64,000 bases of DNA, taken from positions 1-64,000 of the forward strand of contig CANJMF010000004.1 of the NCBI GenBank assembly GCA_947475895.1, given 5' to 3'. Source of the DNA: Fidelibacterota bacterium. GTDB lineage: Bacteria; Pseudomonadota; Alphaproteobacteria; Rhodospirillales; Rhodospirillaceae. The notes under the pieces were generated by a model. The model did not search any database, was not told where the DNA came from, and saw only the letters and a program-made list of their open reading frames with translations. Made by a program: the position numbers and the translations under genes. Positions 1 to 7,955 of the stretch are shown one piece after another (positions within the stretch are counted from its first letter, which is position 1; each line of letters opens with the position of its first letter).

Positions 1-1
1 G

Positions 2-109
2 CAAGATTACGCAACAAGCTGGCTCTGGACTTACAATAACGACCGCCCCAACATGGGGCTTGGCGGGATCACTCCCGTCCAGAAATTGAAACAGAAAACA
101 GCCGCGTGA
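2..109 (+). mobile_element. IS3-family transposase, C-terminal remnant
   Basis: The window opens inside a reading frame that closes at the TGA at 107-109. It encodes WTYNNDRPNMGLGGITP near its end, the usual C-terminal signature of the DDE transposase (OrfB) of IS3-family elements. The rest lies outside the window, so it cannot be said whether the element is complete. I saw no terminal inverted repeat just after the stop. Its neighbour is a frameshifted gene, which fits an accessory scar next to the clpA locus. Confidence 0.75.
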
Positions 110-118
110 ATTCTACAA

Positions 119-859
119 TCAAGATCCCCTAAAAATGGGGGGATTACCTTCGCAGATGTATCCTGCTTGGCACGCCACGAGGGATTCGAACTCGATCTGG
201 GCTTTGGATGTGGGGTCGCCCTCTCCACTCGCCCCGACCTTATTGGCCTCTTTCCCAATCAAGCCGATAGACGTCGCTGTGACGTGTCTTCGCTTTGTTT
301 GGCCGGTATCAAAAAAATCTCCATTTTCAAATTTATCCTCCGCGCTGAGATGAAACTGCGCTAAGGCCTCCGCGTAGGTCTTGAGTAACTTTGGATCGAT
401 TGAATCCCCGTTGGTTCGATCAAAGGCCTGGTGCGCTGCCTTGTCGTGGTCCCGCTCAAAAGGTGCAATCGGCTTCGGCCTACCTGGCTCTGTCGGTCTG
501 CCCCGTTTTGAACGATCAACAAATTCCGGCTCTATAGTCTCCGCAAAAGGACCGGTGCGGGCCATGAAGGAGACCAGAAATCCAAATGGCTTCACCTGAT
601 CCTGATAGAGCTTCCCTTCATTCCAGCAATTCATCCAAGCCAGTAGTTTTGGGCTAGTCGCTCCGTACCGGCTCAAAGCTGGCTTCTGAAAAGCCAGGTG
701 CCAATCAAACGCAACCTTATTGGGCACTCCTGCCGTTGTGGCCTCAATGATCTTGAGCCACAGGTCATGCTGCCAACGCTTCACACCAATAGCTGAGAGT
801 GGAATTGCGGGGTGGGGTAGATCGGCTATAGACGCACATTCCCGAGTTATCTCCGCCAC
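119..859 (-). CDS. conserved hypothetical protein, probably the C-terminal part of a frameshifted gene
   Basis: This 246-codon frame begins at GTG. I do not recognise a named family. It is mostly soluble with no signal peptide or membrane segment, and has a charged linker (around RSKRGRPTEPGRPKPIAPFE) in the middle. The open frame extends upstream of the GTG to a TGA, reading TIIIQFLNVAEI, which looks like genuine protein. The reading one base out of phase upstream (860-1073) also looks like protein and leads naturally into it. I infer that the two were one gene now split by a frameshift. It ends ten bases from the IS3 remnant and converges with it. Function unknown. Confidence 0.5.
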   Translation of the reverse strand: MAEITRECASIADLPHPAIPLSAIGVKRWQHDLWLKIIEATTAGVPNKVAFDWHLAFQKPALSRYGATSPKLLAWMNCWNEGKLYQDQVKPFGFLVSFMARTGPFAETIEPEFVDRSKRGRPTEPGRPKPIAPFERDHDKAAHQAFDRTNGDSIDPKLLKTYAEALAQFHLSAEDKFENGDFFDTGQTKRRHVTATSIGLIGKEANKVGASGEGDPTSKAQIEFESLVACQAGYICEGNPPIFRGS

Positions 860-1178
860 ATTGAGGAACTGGATGATTATTGTTCATCATGGTTTGGAAG
901 TTGTATTGCCAGACTTCTGGTGGAGGGATGCTGGCATGGAGAATTTTGCTCCTTCCAGCCCTGCCTATTGTTCCCACCTCAGCGACACTAGCCAGCAGGT
1001 TTTTGAGATATGCATAAGTGATATTGGCCCGGTCGAGCGAAGTCCGGGGATCGGTATTTTCAATGATAACCACGAAGCAACGGCCAGGGATCGCGTTGTC
1101 CGGATACTAATTGGCTTCCGTTCCGGCAGTTCGATACCCCCGGTAGAGATTGTTGAAGAACCAGCGGGGAGTGCTCAT
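860..1178 (-). pseudogene. N-terminal fragments of the same broken conserved gene
   Basis: An ATG at 1178 opens MSTPRWFFNNLYRG and hits a stop after 24 codons. A second frame from about 1090 reads VVIIENTDPRTSLDRANITY and on to FQTMM near 890, then loses sense where the 119-859 frame picks up. At least two frame changes are therefore needed to make one product of about 340 residues. The fragments match no family I can name. The simplest reading is a decayed accessory gene next to an insertion-sequence remnant. Sequencing errors would give the same picture. Confidence 0.4.
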
Positions 1179-1335
1179 CGCTTTAAACTTACCAGTGGAT
1201 GCCACCGATTTTACTGCTCTCTAGCTGCGAGCTTTACTCACGTGCCCGCGGTGCGGGGCTCTGACATAAGAACTCTTGACCGGTGATTTGCTCCGGAGTC
1301 CGTGTTCAAACTTGGCGACACTAAAATGATCGTTC

Positions 1336-1372
1336 AATAAAAACGGCCCCCCACCGCGAGGAGGGGCCGTTT
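1336..1372 (-). terminator. Rho-independent terminator downstream of clpA
   Basis: AAACGGCCCC at 1341-1350 pairs perfectly with GGGGCCGTTT at 1363-1372. On the minus strand the stem is followed by TTTTTATT (1342-1335), so it terminates leftward transcription from clpA, whose stop lies about 85 bases upstream. Confidence 0.7.
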
Positions 1373-1415
1373 GTTTTGGCGGGTTAGATATATTTATCGT
1401 CGGATATCACTATAC

Positions 1416-1441
1416 CCCCGCCATCACTGGCGGGGTTTTTG
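1416..1441 (+). terminator. Plus-strand terminator hairpin without an intact upstream gene
   Basis: CCCCGCC at 1416-1422 pairs with GGCGGGG at 1429-1435 and is followed by T5 on the plus strand. The T-run favours termination of rightward transcription, but the only rightward gene before it is the transposase remnant ending at 109. It may be left from a lost gene. Confidence 0.5.
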
Positions 1442-1456
1442 CTTTTATCGGGCGAC

Positions 1457-3811
1457 TTACTTCACGGTGACGGGCTTTTTGGAGTCCGAATCTTCATCGT
1501 GATTTTCGTCGTCTTCATCGACCTCTTCCTTTTTCGGGCCATGCTTAGCGGGCGTAATGACAAACGCGAGTTTGTCTTCCGCCACGCTGACACTCACATG
1601 GCCGCCGGCAACGAGATCGCCGAACAACAAGTGGTCCGCCAACGGCTTCTTGATTTCCTGTTGAATGACACGGCCCAAGGGACGCGCACCCATGCGGTTA
1701 TCGTAGCCGCGTCTGGCCAGCCACTCGCGGGCGGCTTGGCTGAGCTCGATGGTGACATTGCGGTCGGACAACTGGCCTTCCAACTGCATGATGAACTTGT
1801 CGACCACTTTGCCGATGACTTCCGGCGACAATCCACCAAACGGGATGATCGCATCGAGACGGTTGCGGAATTCCGGCGTGAACGTCCGTTCAATGGCTTC
1901 CTTGTCATCGCCTTCGCGGCTTTCACGTTCGAACCCGATGGCATTTTTCACCAAGTCGGCGGCGCCCGCGTTGGTCGTCATGATCAAGATGACGTTGCGG
2001 AAGTTGACGTTCTTGCCGTTGTGGTCTGTCAGTTTGCCGTGATCCATGACCTGCAGAAGGATATTGAACAGATCCGGATGCGCCTTCTCGATTTCATCGA
2101 GTAGCAACACACAGTGCGGATGCTGATCGACCGCGTCCGTGAGCAAACCACCTTGATCGAACCCGACATAGCCCGGCGGTGCGCCGATCAGGCGCGACAC
2201 CGAGTGACGCTCCATGTACTCCGACATATCGAAGCGCTGCATCTCGATGCCCAGCGAGCTGGCGAGTTGCTTGGCCACTTCGGTTTTGCCGACGCCTGTG
2301 GGGCCTGAGAACAGGTAGCTGCCGATGGGCTTTTCCGGTTCGCGCAATCCAGCGCGCGCCAGCTTGATCGAGCTTGCGAGCGCTGTGATTGCCGCATCCT
2401 GGCCAAACACCATCGTCTTGAGATCGCGTTCGAGATTTTGCAGCGACTTCTTGTCGTCGCGCGACACCGTCTTGGGTGGAACGCGCGCGATCTTCGAGAT
2501 CACCTCTTCCACGTCTTTGACCGAAACGACTTTGCGGCGCTTGTTCTCCGGCAACAGCATACGCGAAGCGCCCACTTCGTCGATCACGTCGATGGCTTTG
2601 TCGGGCAGCTTGCGGTCGTGAATGTACTTCACCGACAACTCCACCGCCGTGCGAATGGCCTCGGCCGTGTAGCGCACCTTGTGATGTTCCTCGTAATAAG
2701 GCTTCAAGCCTTTGAGGATTTTCACCGTGTCTTCGATCGATGGCTCGTTGACATCGATCTTTTGGAAACGGCGCACCAGCGCGCGGTCTTTTTCGAAGTA
2801 GTTGCGGTATTCCTTATACGTCGTCGAGCCGATGCACTTCAGGCTTCCCGAAGCCAACGCCGGCTTCAAGAGATTCGAAGCATCCATCGCACCACCCGAC
2901 GTCGCACCAGCGCCGATGACAGTGTGGATTTCGTCGATGAACAAGATCGCGCCTCTGGTAGCTTCAAGTTCCGAAACAACCGCCTTCAAGCGCTCTTCGA
3001 AATCGCCGCGATAGCGTGTGCCCGCGAGCAAGGCGCCCATATCGAGCGCGAAGATCGTGGCGTCGTGCAGAACTTCAGGCACTTCCTTGTTGATGATGCG
3101 GCGCGCGAGGCCTTCCGCGATGGCGGTTTTGCCGACGCCGGCATCGCCCACATACAGCGGATTGTTTTTCGTGCGACGGCAAAGAATCTGCACCGTCCGG
3201 TCGCATTCTTTTTCGCGGCCGATGAGCGGATCGATCTTGCCGTTTTTGGCTTTCTCATTGAGGTCGACGCAGTAAGCGGTCAGCGCCTCGCGGCCCTTTT
3301 TGGCCTGCTCTTCTTTCGGACCCGCTTCCGGATCGGCGCCGTGCGGCGTGCGCCGCTCGGTCGATGCGGCCGGGCGTTTCGCGATGCCGTGCGAGATGTA
3401 GTTCACAGCGTCGAGACGCGTCATGTCCTGCATTTGCAGGAAATAGACCGCGTGGCTTTCACGCTCGGAGAAGATGGCGACGAGCACGTTGGCGCCCGTG
3501 ACTTCTTCGCGGCCCGACGACTGAACATGAATTGCCGCGCGTTGAACAACGCGGGCGAACCCGGCGGTAGGTTTGGGCTCCTCGCCCATGGGCGAAATCA
3601 GTTCGTTCAATTCGTCGCGCAAGAAGTCGCGCACGGTGCCGCGCAGCTGTTCAATATCGAGATTGCAGGCGCGCATGACCGCGATGGCGTCCGTGTCATC
3701 GCACAAAGCGAGCAGGAGATGTTCGAGGGTGGCGTATTCGTGCCGGCGCTCCGCGGCGGCGGCGAGGGCTTGATGGATCGTCTTCTCTAAATTTTGTGAG
3801 AGCATCGACAA
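1457..3811 (-). CDS. clpA: ATP-dependent Clp protease ATP-binding subunit ClpA
   Basis: ClpA is the AAA+ unfoldase that feeds substrates, including ClpS-delivered N-degron proteins, to the ClpP peptidase in the cytoplasm. The 784-residue product has the family's usual length and layout. A double Clp N-domain occupies about residues 1-140, followed by a charged linker. The first AAA+ domain has Walker A GDAGVGKT (222-229) and Walker B FIDEIH (291-296). The second has Walker A GPTGVGKT (503-510) and Walker B LLDEIEKAHP. The NAIGFERE segment in the second AAA+ domain corresponds to the IGF/IGL loop that docks on ClpP. It lies 53 bases downstream of clpS in the same direction, the classic arrangement, and ends before a strong terminator. 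clpP is not in the window. Confidence 0.97.
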   Translation of the reverse strand: MSMLSQNLEKTIHQALAAAAERRHEYATLEHLLLALCDDTDAIAVMRACNLDIEQLRGTVRDFLRDELNELISPMGEEPKPTAGFARVVQRAAIHVQSSGREEVTGANVLVAIFSERESHAVYFLQMQDMTRLDAVNYISHGIAKRPAASTERRTPHGADPEAGPKEEQAKKGREALTAYCVDLNEKAKNGKIDPLIGREKECDRTVQILCRRTKNNPLYVGDAGVGKTAIAEGLARRIINKEVPEVLHDATIFALDMGALLAGTRYRGDFEERLKAVVSELEATRGAILFIDEIHTVIGAGATSGGAMDASNLLKPALASGSLKCIGSTTYKEYRNYFEKDRALVRRFQKIDVNEPSIEDTVKILKGLKPYYEEHHKVRYTAEAIRTAVELSVKYIHDRKLPDKAIDVIDEVGASRMLLPENKRRKVVSVKDVEEVISKIARVPPKTVSRDDKKSLQNLERDLKTMVFGQDAAITALASSIKLARAGLREPEKPIGSYLFSGPTGVGKTEVAKQLASSLGIEMQRFDMSEYMERHSVSRLIGAPPGYVGFDQGGLLTDAVDQHPHCVLLLDEIEKAHPDLFNILLQVMDHGKLTDHNGKNVNFRNVILIMTTNAGAADLVKNAIGFERESREGDDKEAIERTFTPEFRNRLDAIIPFGGLSPEVIGKVVDKFIMQLEGQLSDRNVTIELSQAAREWLARRGYDNRMGARPLGRVIQQEIKKPLADHLLFGDLVAGGHVSVSVAEDKLAFVITPAKHGPKKEEVDEDDENHDEDSDSKKPVTVK

Positions 3812-3864
3812 CTGAGTTGATCCTTTCCAACGCTAATGGCTGAATTCTCCCCTTGGTTCCTTAA

Positions 3865-4245
3865 TCATTCCTTCTCAAGCGTGCATTGAAGCGGATGCTG
3901 GTTCTTTCGCGCCAGTTCCATGGTCTGGTTGACCTTGGTTTCCGCCACTTCGAACGTAAACACCCCGCAGATCCCCACGCCCTTTTGATGGACGTGCAGC
4001 ATGATGCGCGTGGCCTCCTCGGTGGTCTTGGAAAAGAAACGCTCAAGAACGTGCACCACGAATTCCATCGGGGTGTAATCGTCGTTGAGCATCAAGACCT
4101 TATACATCGACGGCTTTTTGACCTTGGGGCGCGGCTTGACCACCACGCCGGTCGTCGTGCGGCCGTCGTTGTTATTGTTGCCGTTGCCGGGGGGCTCGTT
4201 GCCCTGGCCGGGTCCAGCTGCCTGAATGGGAAATCGCGAAGTCAT
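3865..4245 (-). CDS. clpS: ATP-dependent Clp protease adaptor ClpS
   Basis: ClpS binds N-terminal destabilising residues and hands the substrate to the ClpA N-domain. The 126-residue protein has a flexible Gly/Asn-rich N-terminal arm of about 45 residues, the part that engages ClpA. The core carries [14 protein letters not shown], which forms the N-degron pocket, and [13 protein letters not shown]. The core is complete and family-typical; the arm is somewhat long. It is directly upstream of clpA and probably co-transcribed with it. Confidence 0.96.
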   Translation of the reverse strand: MTSRFPIQAAGPGQGNEPPGNGNNNNDGRTTTGVVVKPRPKVKKPSMYKVLMLNDDYTPMEFVVHVLERFFSKTTEEATRIMLHVHQKGVGICGVFTFEVAETKVNQTMELARKNQHPLQCTLEKE

Positions 4246-4579
4246 GAGAATGGTTTAGGTATCCCTTAGAGCGCCCGCCGTGACACAGGATAACAAGTTT
4301 AAGCGGTGCTCGCAGCTATATAGGTTCGACAACGCCACCTCGCACGTCTGTGTTGCGCGCGATTACCACTACAGTAGTTGAAAGCTGATATGATTCAATC
4401 GGATGTAACACATTTCCGCCCCAGGAAATCGTGGACGCCCGAGTCGTTTCACGGTATTGTGACGGTCTAACGATGAGCGCCCATAGAAGGCGCAATCCGC
4501 GGGGCGAGGATCAACGATCGTAGCAACCACCGGGCGACGTCGCCCGGCGGTTGGGAAACTATGTAAAGGTACCTTGGGG
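4246..4579. other. Divergent intergenic region between clpS and the D-Ala-D-Ala carboxypeptidase gene
   Basis: These 334 bases separate two genes that start in opposite directions, so both promoters must lie here. I see no convincing -35/-10 pair, no sigma-32-type site and no RNA gene. An AAAGG stretch at about 4565-4569 is the likely ribosome binding site for the rightward gene. Confidence 0.4.
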
Positions 4580-6220
4580 ATGATTGCTGCTCTTTGCCGC
4601 CTCTCGACGATTGCGCTGACCGCCCTGGCGCTGACCCTCGCGCCTGCCGTCGCTTCCTATTCGGAAGCCGCCGCCAAAACCGCAGCCACCGCTTCGGTCC
4701 CCGCCAAATCCAAAGCCGTTAAGAAAAAACCCGCCAAAAAGCCCGCGGCCGCCGTCAACACGGTGGCGCAGAACGGCTATCTGGCCGCCCACTATTCGTC
4801 CATCGTCGTCGATGCCGATACAGGCCACGTGCTCAGCGACGCCGAGGCCGACAGCCCGAGCCATCCCGCCTCGCTTACCAAGATGATGACCCTTTACATG
4901 CTGTTCGGCGCGCTCGAGCGCGGCGAAGTGCGCATGACCACCAAGCTGAAGGCCAGCGCCTATTCGGCCAAGCAATCTCCTTCGAAGCTGGGCATCCAGA
5001 AGGGCAAGACCCTGACGCTCGATCAAGCCATCGACGCGATTGTGACGCTGTCGGCCAACGACGTCGCCGTCATGATCGGCGAGCGCTTGGGCGGCACCGA
5101 AGAACACTTCGCCGACATGATGACCACCACGGCCCACCGCATCGGCATGTCCTCGACTGTGTTCGTGAATGCATCGGGGTTGCCCAACCCCAACCAGATC
5201 ACCACCGCCCGCGACATGGCGGTTCTCGGCAAACGGCTGATGACCGATTTTCCGCAGTATTACCCTTTGTTCGCCCGTATCGACTTCGTATACGGCCCGC
5301 GCAAGATCCACACTCATAACCACCTGATCGATCCTGCCCTGCCGCTCTATTACGAAGGCGCCGACGGCATCAAAACCGGCTACACGGCTGCATCTGGATT
5401 TAACCTGGTCAGCTCGGCCAAGCGCGGCGGCAAACGCCTTATCGCCGTGGTCATGGGGGGCGCCTCCTCCTATCAGCGCGACCGCCACATGGCCGACCTC
5501 ATGGACGACGGTTTCGAAATCCTGAGCGGCCATCCCGAACGCGCCGTCGCCGCCAAACGCCTCGACGGCTTCCAAGCCACGCAAGTGGCTGCGGTGCCCA
5601 AGGACGAGGCGGAAGCAGAAGCCTCGGCGGGCGACAAGGAAGAACCCTACACAACGGCCGTGTCCGTGAAGAACCCGACCATCAGGCGCGAAGCCCTGCC
5701 CGCGGCTCCGCCGTCGGGTGAGGTCGCGGTCCCCGCACCGGCCCTCAAGACCATGCCCGTGCCCAAGCAACAGACCCTGGCCCAGCACTCGGACGACACA
5801 GCCGTATCGCTGCCAATTCCCGGCGGCCAGGAAGTCGCGCGCGACGCGGGAGCCCGTTCCGAAGCGCGCGCTGCCGCCCCCAAGCCCGCAAAAGAAACCA
5901 GAATGGCCGCTCTGCCGCCGGCACCCTCTTCCGCTTTGGGCGCCACGCCCGCCAAAGGCTGGGGCATTCAGGTGGGCGCGTTCTCGTCGGCCGCTGCCGC
6001 TCAGGAACAGGCCGAGGCCGCTGTCGCCAAACTGAAATCCAGCTTCGCGGCCGCCACTGCCGTGGTCGAGCGCGTCGCTGTGTCGGGCAAGGCCATGTAC
6101 CGCGCCCGCGTTCACGGCCTGCCCGAAACCGACTTGGTGCGCGCCTGCGCCATTGTAGGCAAAGCCGCCAGAGGTTCTTGCCAAGCGGTACCGCCGAAAG
6201 CGCAAAGCGCCGCCGGCTAA
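4580..6220 (+). CDS. D-alanyl-D-alanine carboxypeptidase (peptidase S11) with C-terminal SPOR domain
   Basis: It should trim the terminal D-Ala from peptidoglycan stem peptides in the periplasm. Counting from the ATG at 4580, a signal peptide spans about residues 1-27, followed by a Lys/Ala-rich spacer. The penicillin-binding motifs are all present: SLTK (98-101, nucleophile S98), SAN (158-160) and KTG (265-267). After the catalytic domain comes a Pro/Ala-rich stretch of about 150 residues, and then a SPOR domain (GWGIQVGAFSS onward) that binds denuded glycan at the septum. This S11-SPOR fusion is common in Alphaproteobacteria. An in-frame TTG six bases upstream (4574) is an alternative start, but ATG is preferred. 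It is divergent from clpS. Confidence 0.93.
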   Translation: MIAALCRLSTIALTALALTLAPAVASYSEAAAKTAATASVPAKSKAVKKKPAKKPAAAVNTVAQNGYLAAHYSSIVVDADTGHVLSDAEADSPSHPASLTKMMTLYMLFGALERGEVRMTTKLKASAYSAKQSPSKLGIQKGKTLTLDQAIDAIVTLSANDVAVMIGERLGGTEEHFADMMTTTAHRIGMSSTVFVNASGLPNPNQITTARDMAVLGKRLMTDFPQYYPLFARIDFVYGPRKIHTHNHLIDPALPLYYEGADGIKTGYTAASGFNLVSSAKRGGKRLIAVVMGGASSYQRDRHMADLMDDGFEILSGHPERAVAAKRLDGFQATQVAAVPKDEAEAEASAGDKEEPYTTAVSVKNPTIRREALPAAPPSGEVAVPAPALKTMPVPKQQTLAQHSDDTAVSLPIPGGQEVARDAGARSEARAAAPKPAKETRMAALPPAPSSALGATPAKGWGIQVGAFSSAAAAQEQAEAAVAKLKSSFAAATAVVERVAVSGKAMYRARVHGLPETDLVRACAIVGKAARGSCQAVPPKAQSAAG

Positions 6221-6248
6221 CGCGCCGATCTCAACCGCTTCTGTTCGC

Positions 6249-6458
6249 TTATACCCGCGCGCGCATGCCGAGCTGAAATCGGTCACGGTCCTGCTCGCTC
6301 ATGAACGTCATCACGACGATCTTGAGCGTGTCGCCGTCGCGCTCCTCGATGCCGTCGAAGGTGAAGGTGTAGCCGCTCTCACAGATCCCATCGAGGCGCT
6401 CTTCAAGCGCTTCCGACGACATGCGTGTTTTCACACGCAACGAAAACCGATAGCCCAC
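6249..6458 (-). CDS. Small hypothetical protein (69 aa)
   Basis: A GTG-initiated frame follows the upstream secreted-protein gene after nine bases, in the same direction, so the two are probably co-transcribed. The product is acidic, has no signal or membrane segment, and ends MTFMSEQDRDRFQLGMRARV. It looks like a compact alpha/beta domain, but I recognise no family. No clear Shine-Dalgarno precedes the GTG, so translational coupling is likely if it is expressed. Confidence 0.5.
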   Translation of the reverse strand: MGYRFSLRVKTRMSSEALEERLDGICESGYTFTFDGIEERDGDTLKIVVMTFMSEQDRDRFQLGMRARV

Positions 6459-6467
6459 CGGCGCGCC

Positions 6468-6704
6468 CTACTTCGACTTTTTGCGGGATTCGACTCGCTC
6501 GCGGTATTTCGCCTGGGCGCGTTTTTGCTCTTCGATGGTTTGTGCATGGAGAATTTGATCGCTGCACAGATCGCGTTCCATGCGGGTCAGAAGCGGGTCG
6601 CGGCAAATGGCGTCCGCCCCCTTGTCTTCCGCCGCGGCCGGGCCGACGAACGCGACCGTCAGCAGCGCCGGAAGGATCAAACAGAAAAGCGAGCGGGAGG
6701 ACAT
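6468..6704 (-). CDS. Small secreted protein, LprI-like N-terminal motif
   Basis: From the ATG at 6704 the product is 78 residues with a clear signal peptide ending in AAA-ED near residue 26. The mature part carries two cysteines in ICRDPLLTRMERDLC, reminiscent of the start of DUF1311/LprI-type lysozyme-inhibitor domains, followed by a charged helix rich in Lys/Arg/Glu. That is too short for a complete LprI domain, so the assignment is only a resemblance. A TTG 12 bases upstream is a less likely start. Confidence 0.55.
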   Translation of the reverse strand: MSSRSLFCLILPALLTVAFVGPAAAEDKGADAICRDPLLTRMERDLCSDQILHAQTIEEQKRAQAKYRERVESRKKSK

Positions 6705-6850
6705 GCGCAAATCCAATCCAATTGGGTTGCAGAGCCATCAGCCTGCCGCGCCCACGCATTCCTCCCAGAATGAGCACCGGCACCCTTTTCAAGGGGAAGT
6801 TGAGAATAGTATTTTCAACCGCTTAGGGCAATATACCCCATATGGGTGAA

Positions 6851-7008
6851 TTTTTACCGGGTTCCCGCCCCTGACGGGGGGCCTCAAGGGAGGCCTCGAT
6901 CCCAAATGCCGCTAAGGCACTCGCCGTTGGCCGCAAGCTGTGGTACCCACGGCCAAATAAACCGCAAAAGCGCGATCCGGGCGACCGTTCGGCGCCTATA
7001 AGGTAAAA
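6851..7008 (+). ncRNA. Candidate structured leader RNA or small RNA upstream of the DUF6481 gene
   Basis: A 399-base gene-free stretch (6705-7103) contains a region enclosed by a closing helix: TTTTACC (6852-6858) pairs with GGTAAAA (7002-7008). Inside are consecutive hairpins: CCCC/GGGG (6868-6871/6876-6879), GGCCTC/GAGGCC (6880-6885/6890-6895, loop AAGG), TGCC/GGCA (6907-6910/6916-6919), TTGGCCG/CGGCCAA (6927-6933/6950-6956) and GGCG/CGCC (6980-6983/6993-6996). A multibranched fold of about 158 nucleotides 96 bases before an ATG could be a cis-regulatory leader. A free RNA such as 6S is an alternative on size alone. I recognise no known riboswitch core. Inference from base pairing only. Confidence 0.35.
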
Positions 7009-7103
7009 CCGCTCGCGCCCATTTCTCGGATCAAACGTTCGACCCTGTGCGGGTTTCTTAATTCCCGCGCGCCTCTCTGTATGTGTGAAGGACCTACGCG
7101 ATA

Positions 7104-7496
7104 ATGGCTAATAAGACCAATGTGACACTGCAAGACCGCCTCAAAGAACAAGCCGAAGCACGCGTGGCCCTGTTGGCCAAAGCCAAGGCCCTGTCTCCCA
7201 GCAACCGCCCCGACTTCGCCGAGAAGCAAGCCGAACGCATCAAGGTCGCCGAAGATCGCGAGCAGCGCCAAGCCGAGACAGCCGTCCGCAAAGCCGCCGA
7301 AGCCGCCAAGCGCGCCGAGGAAAAAGCCGCGGCCGCAGCCGCAGCCGAAGAAGAGCGTCAGGCCGCGATCCGCGCGGCGGAAGAAGAAGCCGGACGCGCC
7401 GCGCGCGAACTGGCGGAACTGCGCGCCCTCCAGAAAGCCAACCGCGACGCCAAGTATCAAGCGCGCCAAGCCCGCCGCGACGCGCGCAAGAAATAA
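7104..7496 (+). CDS. DUF6481 family protein, Ala/Glu/Arg-rich coiled coil
   Basis: The 130-residue product is almost entirely charged helix (LQDRLKEQAEARVALLAKAK, then Ala/Glu/Arg repeats and a basic tail ending RRDARKK). It resembles the DUF6481 family of small alphaproteobacterial proteins of unknown function. There is no signal peptide or membrane segment. GAAGGA at 7088-7093 is a plausible ribosome binding site. It stands behind the candidate structured leader at 6851-7008 and is followed by two more very small genes in the same direction. Confidence 0.7.
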   Translation: MANKTNVTLQDRLKEQAEARVALLAKAKALSPSNRPDFAEKQAERIKVAEDREQRQAETAVRKAAEAAKRAEEKAAAAAAAEEERQAAIRAAEEEAGRAARELAELRALQKANRDAKYQARQARRDARKK

Positions 7497-7550
7497 GCGC
7501 ACCGCGCAAAAGAATAAGCGCGACAAAACGAGACGGGGGATTCACGAGCC

Positions 7551-7781
7551 ATGGCCGCCGATCCCCTCACCGACCTCATGGCGCTCGCGACCGCGACGCC
7601 GGACCCGCGCTTGGTTTCAAATTGGATCACGGCGTATTTGGGCAAGCGCGACCTGAAGGCCAAGCGCGTCGCCTTGCGCGCCCTTCAATCCGGATGCGAA
7701 GCTAAAACCGCAACCGCAGACTTGCGCGCCGCGCGCATGATCTTGGGCATCATCCGCAAACTCGAACAGACCATCGGTTAG
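7551..7781 (+). CDS. Small hypothetical protein (76 aa)
   Basis: ATG at 7551 opens a 76-residue soluble, mainly helical protein with a basic middle (YLGKRDLKAKRVALRALQSG). I recognise no family. It lies 54 bases after the DUF6481 gene and 12 bases before a 47-residue membrane protein, all rightward, so the three may form one transcript. Confidence 0.55.
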   Translation: MAADPLTDLMALATATPDPRLVSNWITAYLGKRDLKAKRVALRALQSGCEAKTATADLRAARMILGIIRKLEQTIG

Positions 7782-7793
7782 GAAACGCGCGCC

Positions 7794-7937
7794 ATGGCAT
7801 TCCGCGATTTAAGCGCCACCCATCCCAAACTCTGGCGCGTCGGCACACTGGTGCTCGCCGGCCTTGGCATGGTCATCGCGCTGGCGGCGCTGGTGATCGC
7901 GTTGCAAGTCGGACTTCGGTTCCTCGCGAAGCGCTAA
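7794..7937 (+). CDS. Membrane microprotein (47 aa)
   Basis: ATG at 7794, TAA at 7935-7937. The product starts MAFRDLSATHPKLWRVGTLV and continues with a Leu/Ala/Val-rich segment long enough to span the membrane once (about residues 16-39), ending in a basic FLAKR tail. It begins 12 bases after the previous stop in the same direction, which supports it as a real operon member. Function unknown; it has the shape of a small regulatory or assembly subunit. Confidence 0.5.
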   Translation: MAFRDLSATHPKLWRVGTLVLAGLGMVIALAALVIALQVGLRFLAKR

Positions 7938-7955
7938 CGCCTCATCGCTTCCGCT

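Noticed and set aside
2438-3790. Long rightward frame opposite clpA (450 codons)
   Set aside because: Antisense shadow of ClpA; His/Arg/Phe-rich composition without similarity or ribosome binding site.
4559-6286. Leftward frame of 575 codons opposite the carboxypeptidase gene
   Set aside because: Antisense shadow of a gene with all S11 motifs; Gly/His/Arg-rich nonsense.
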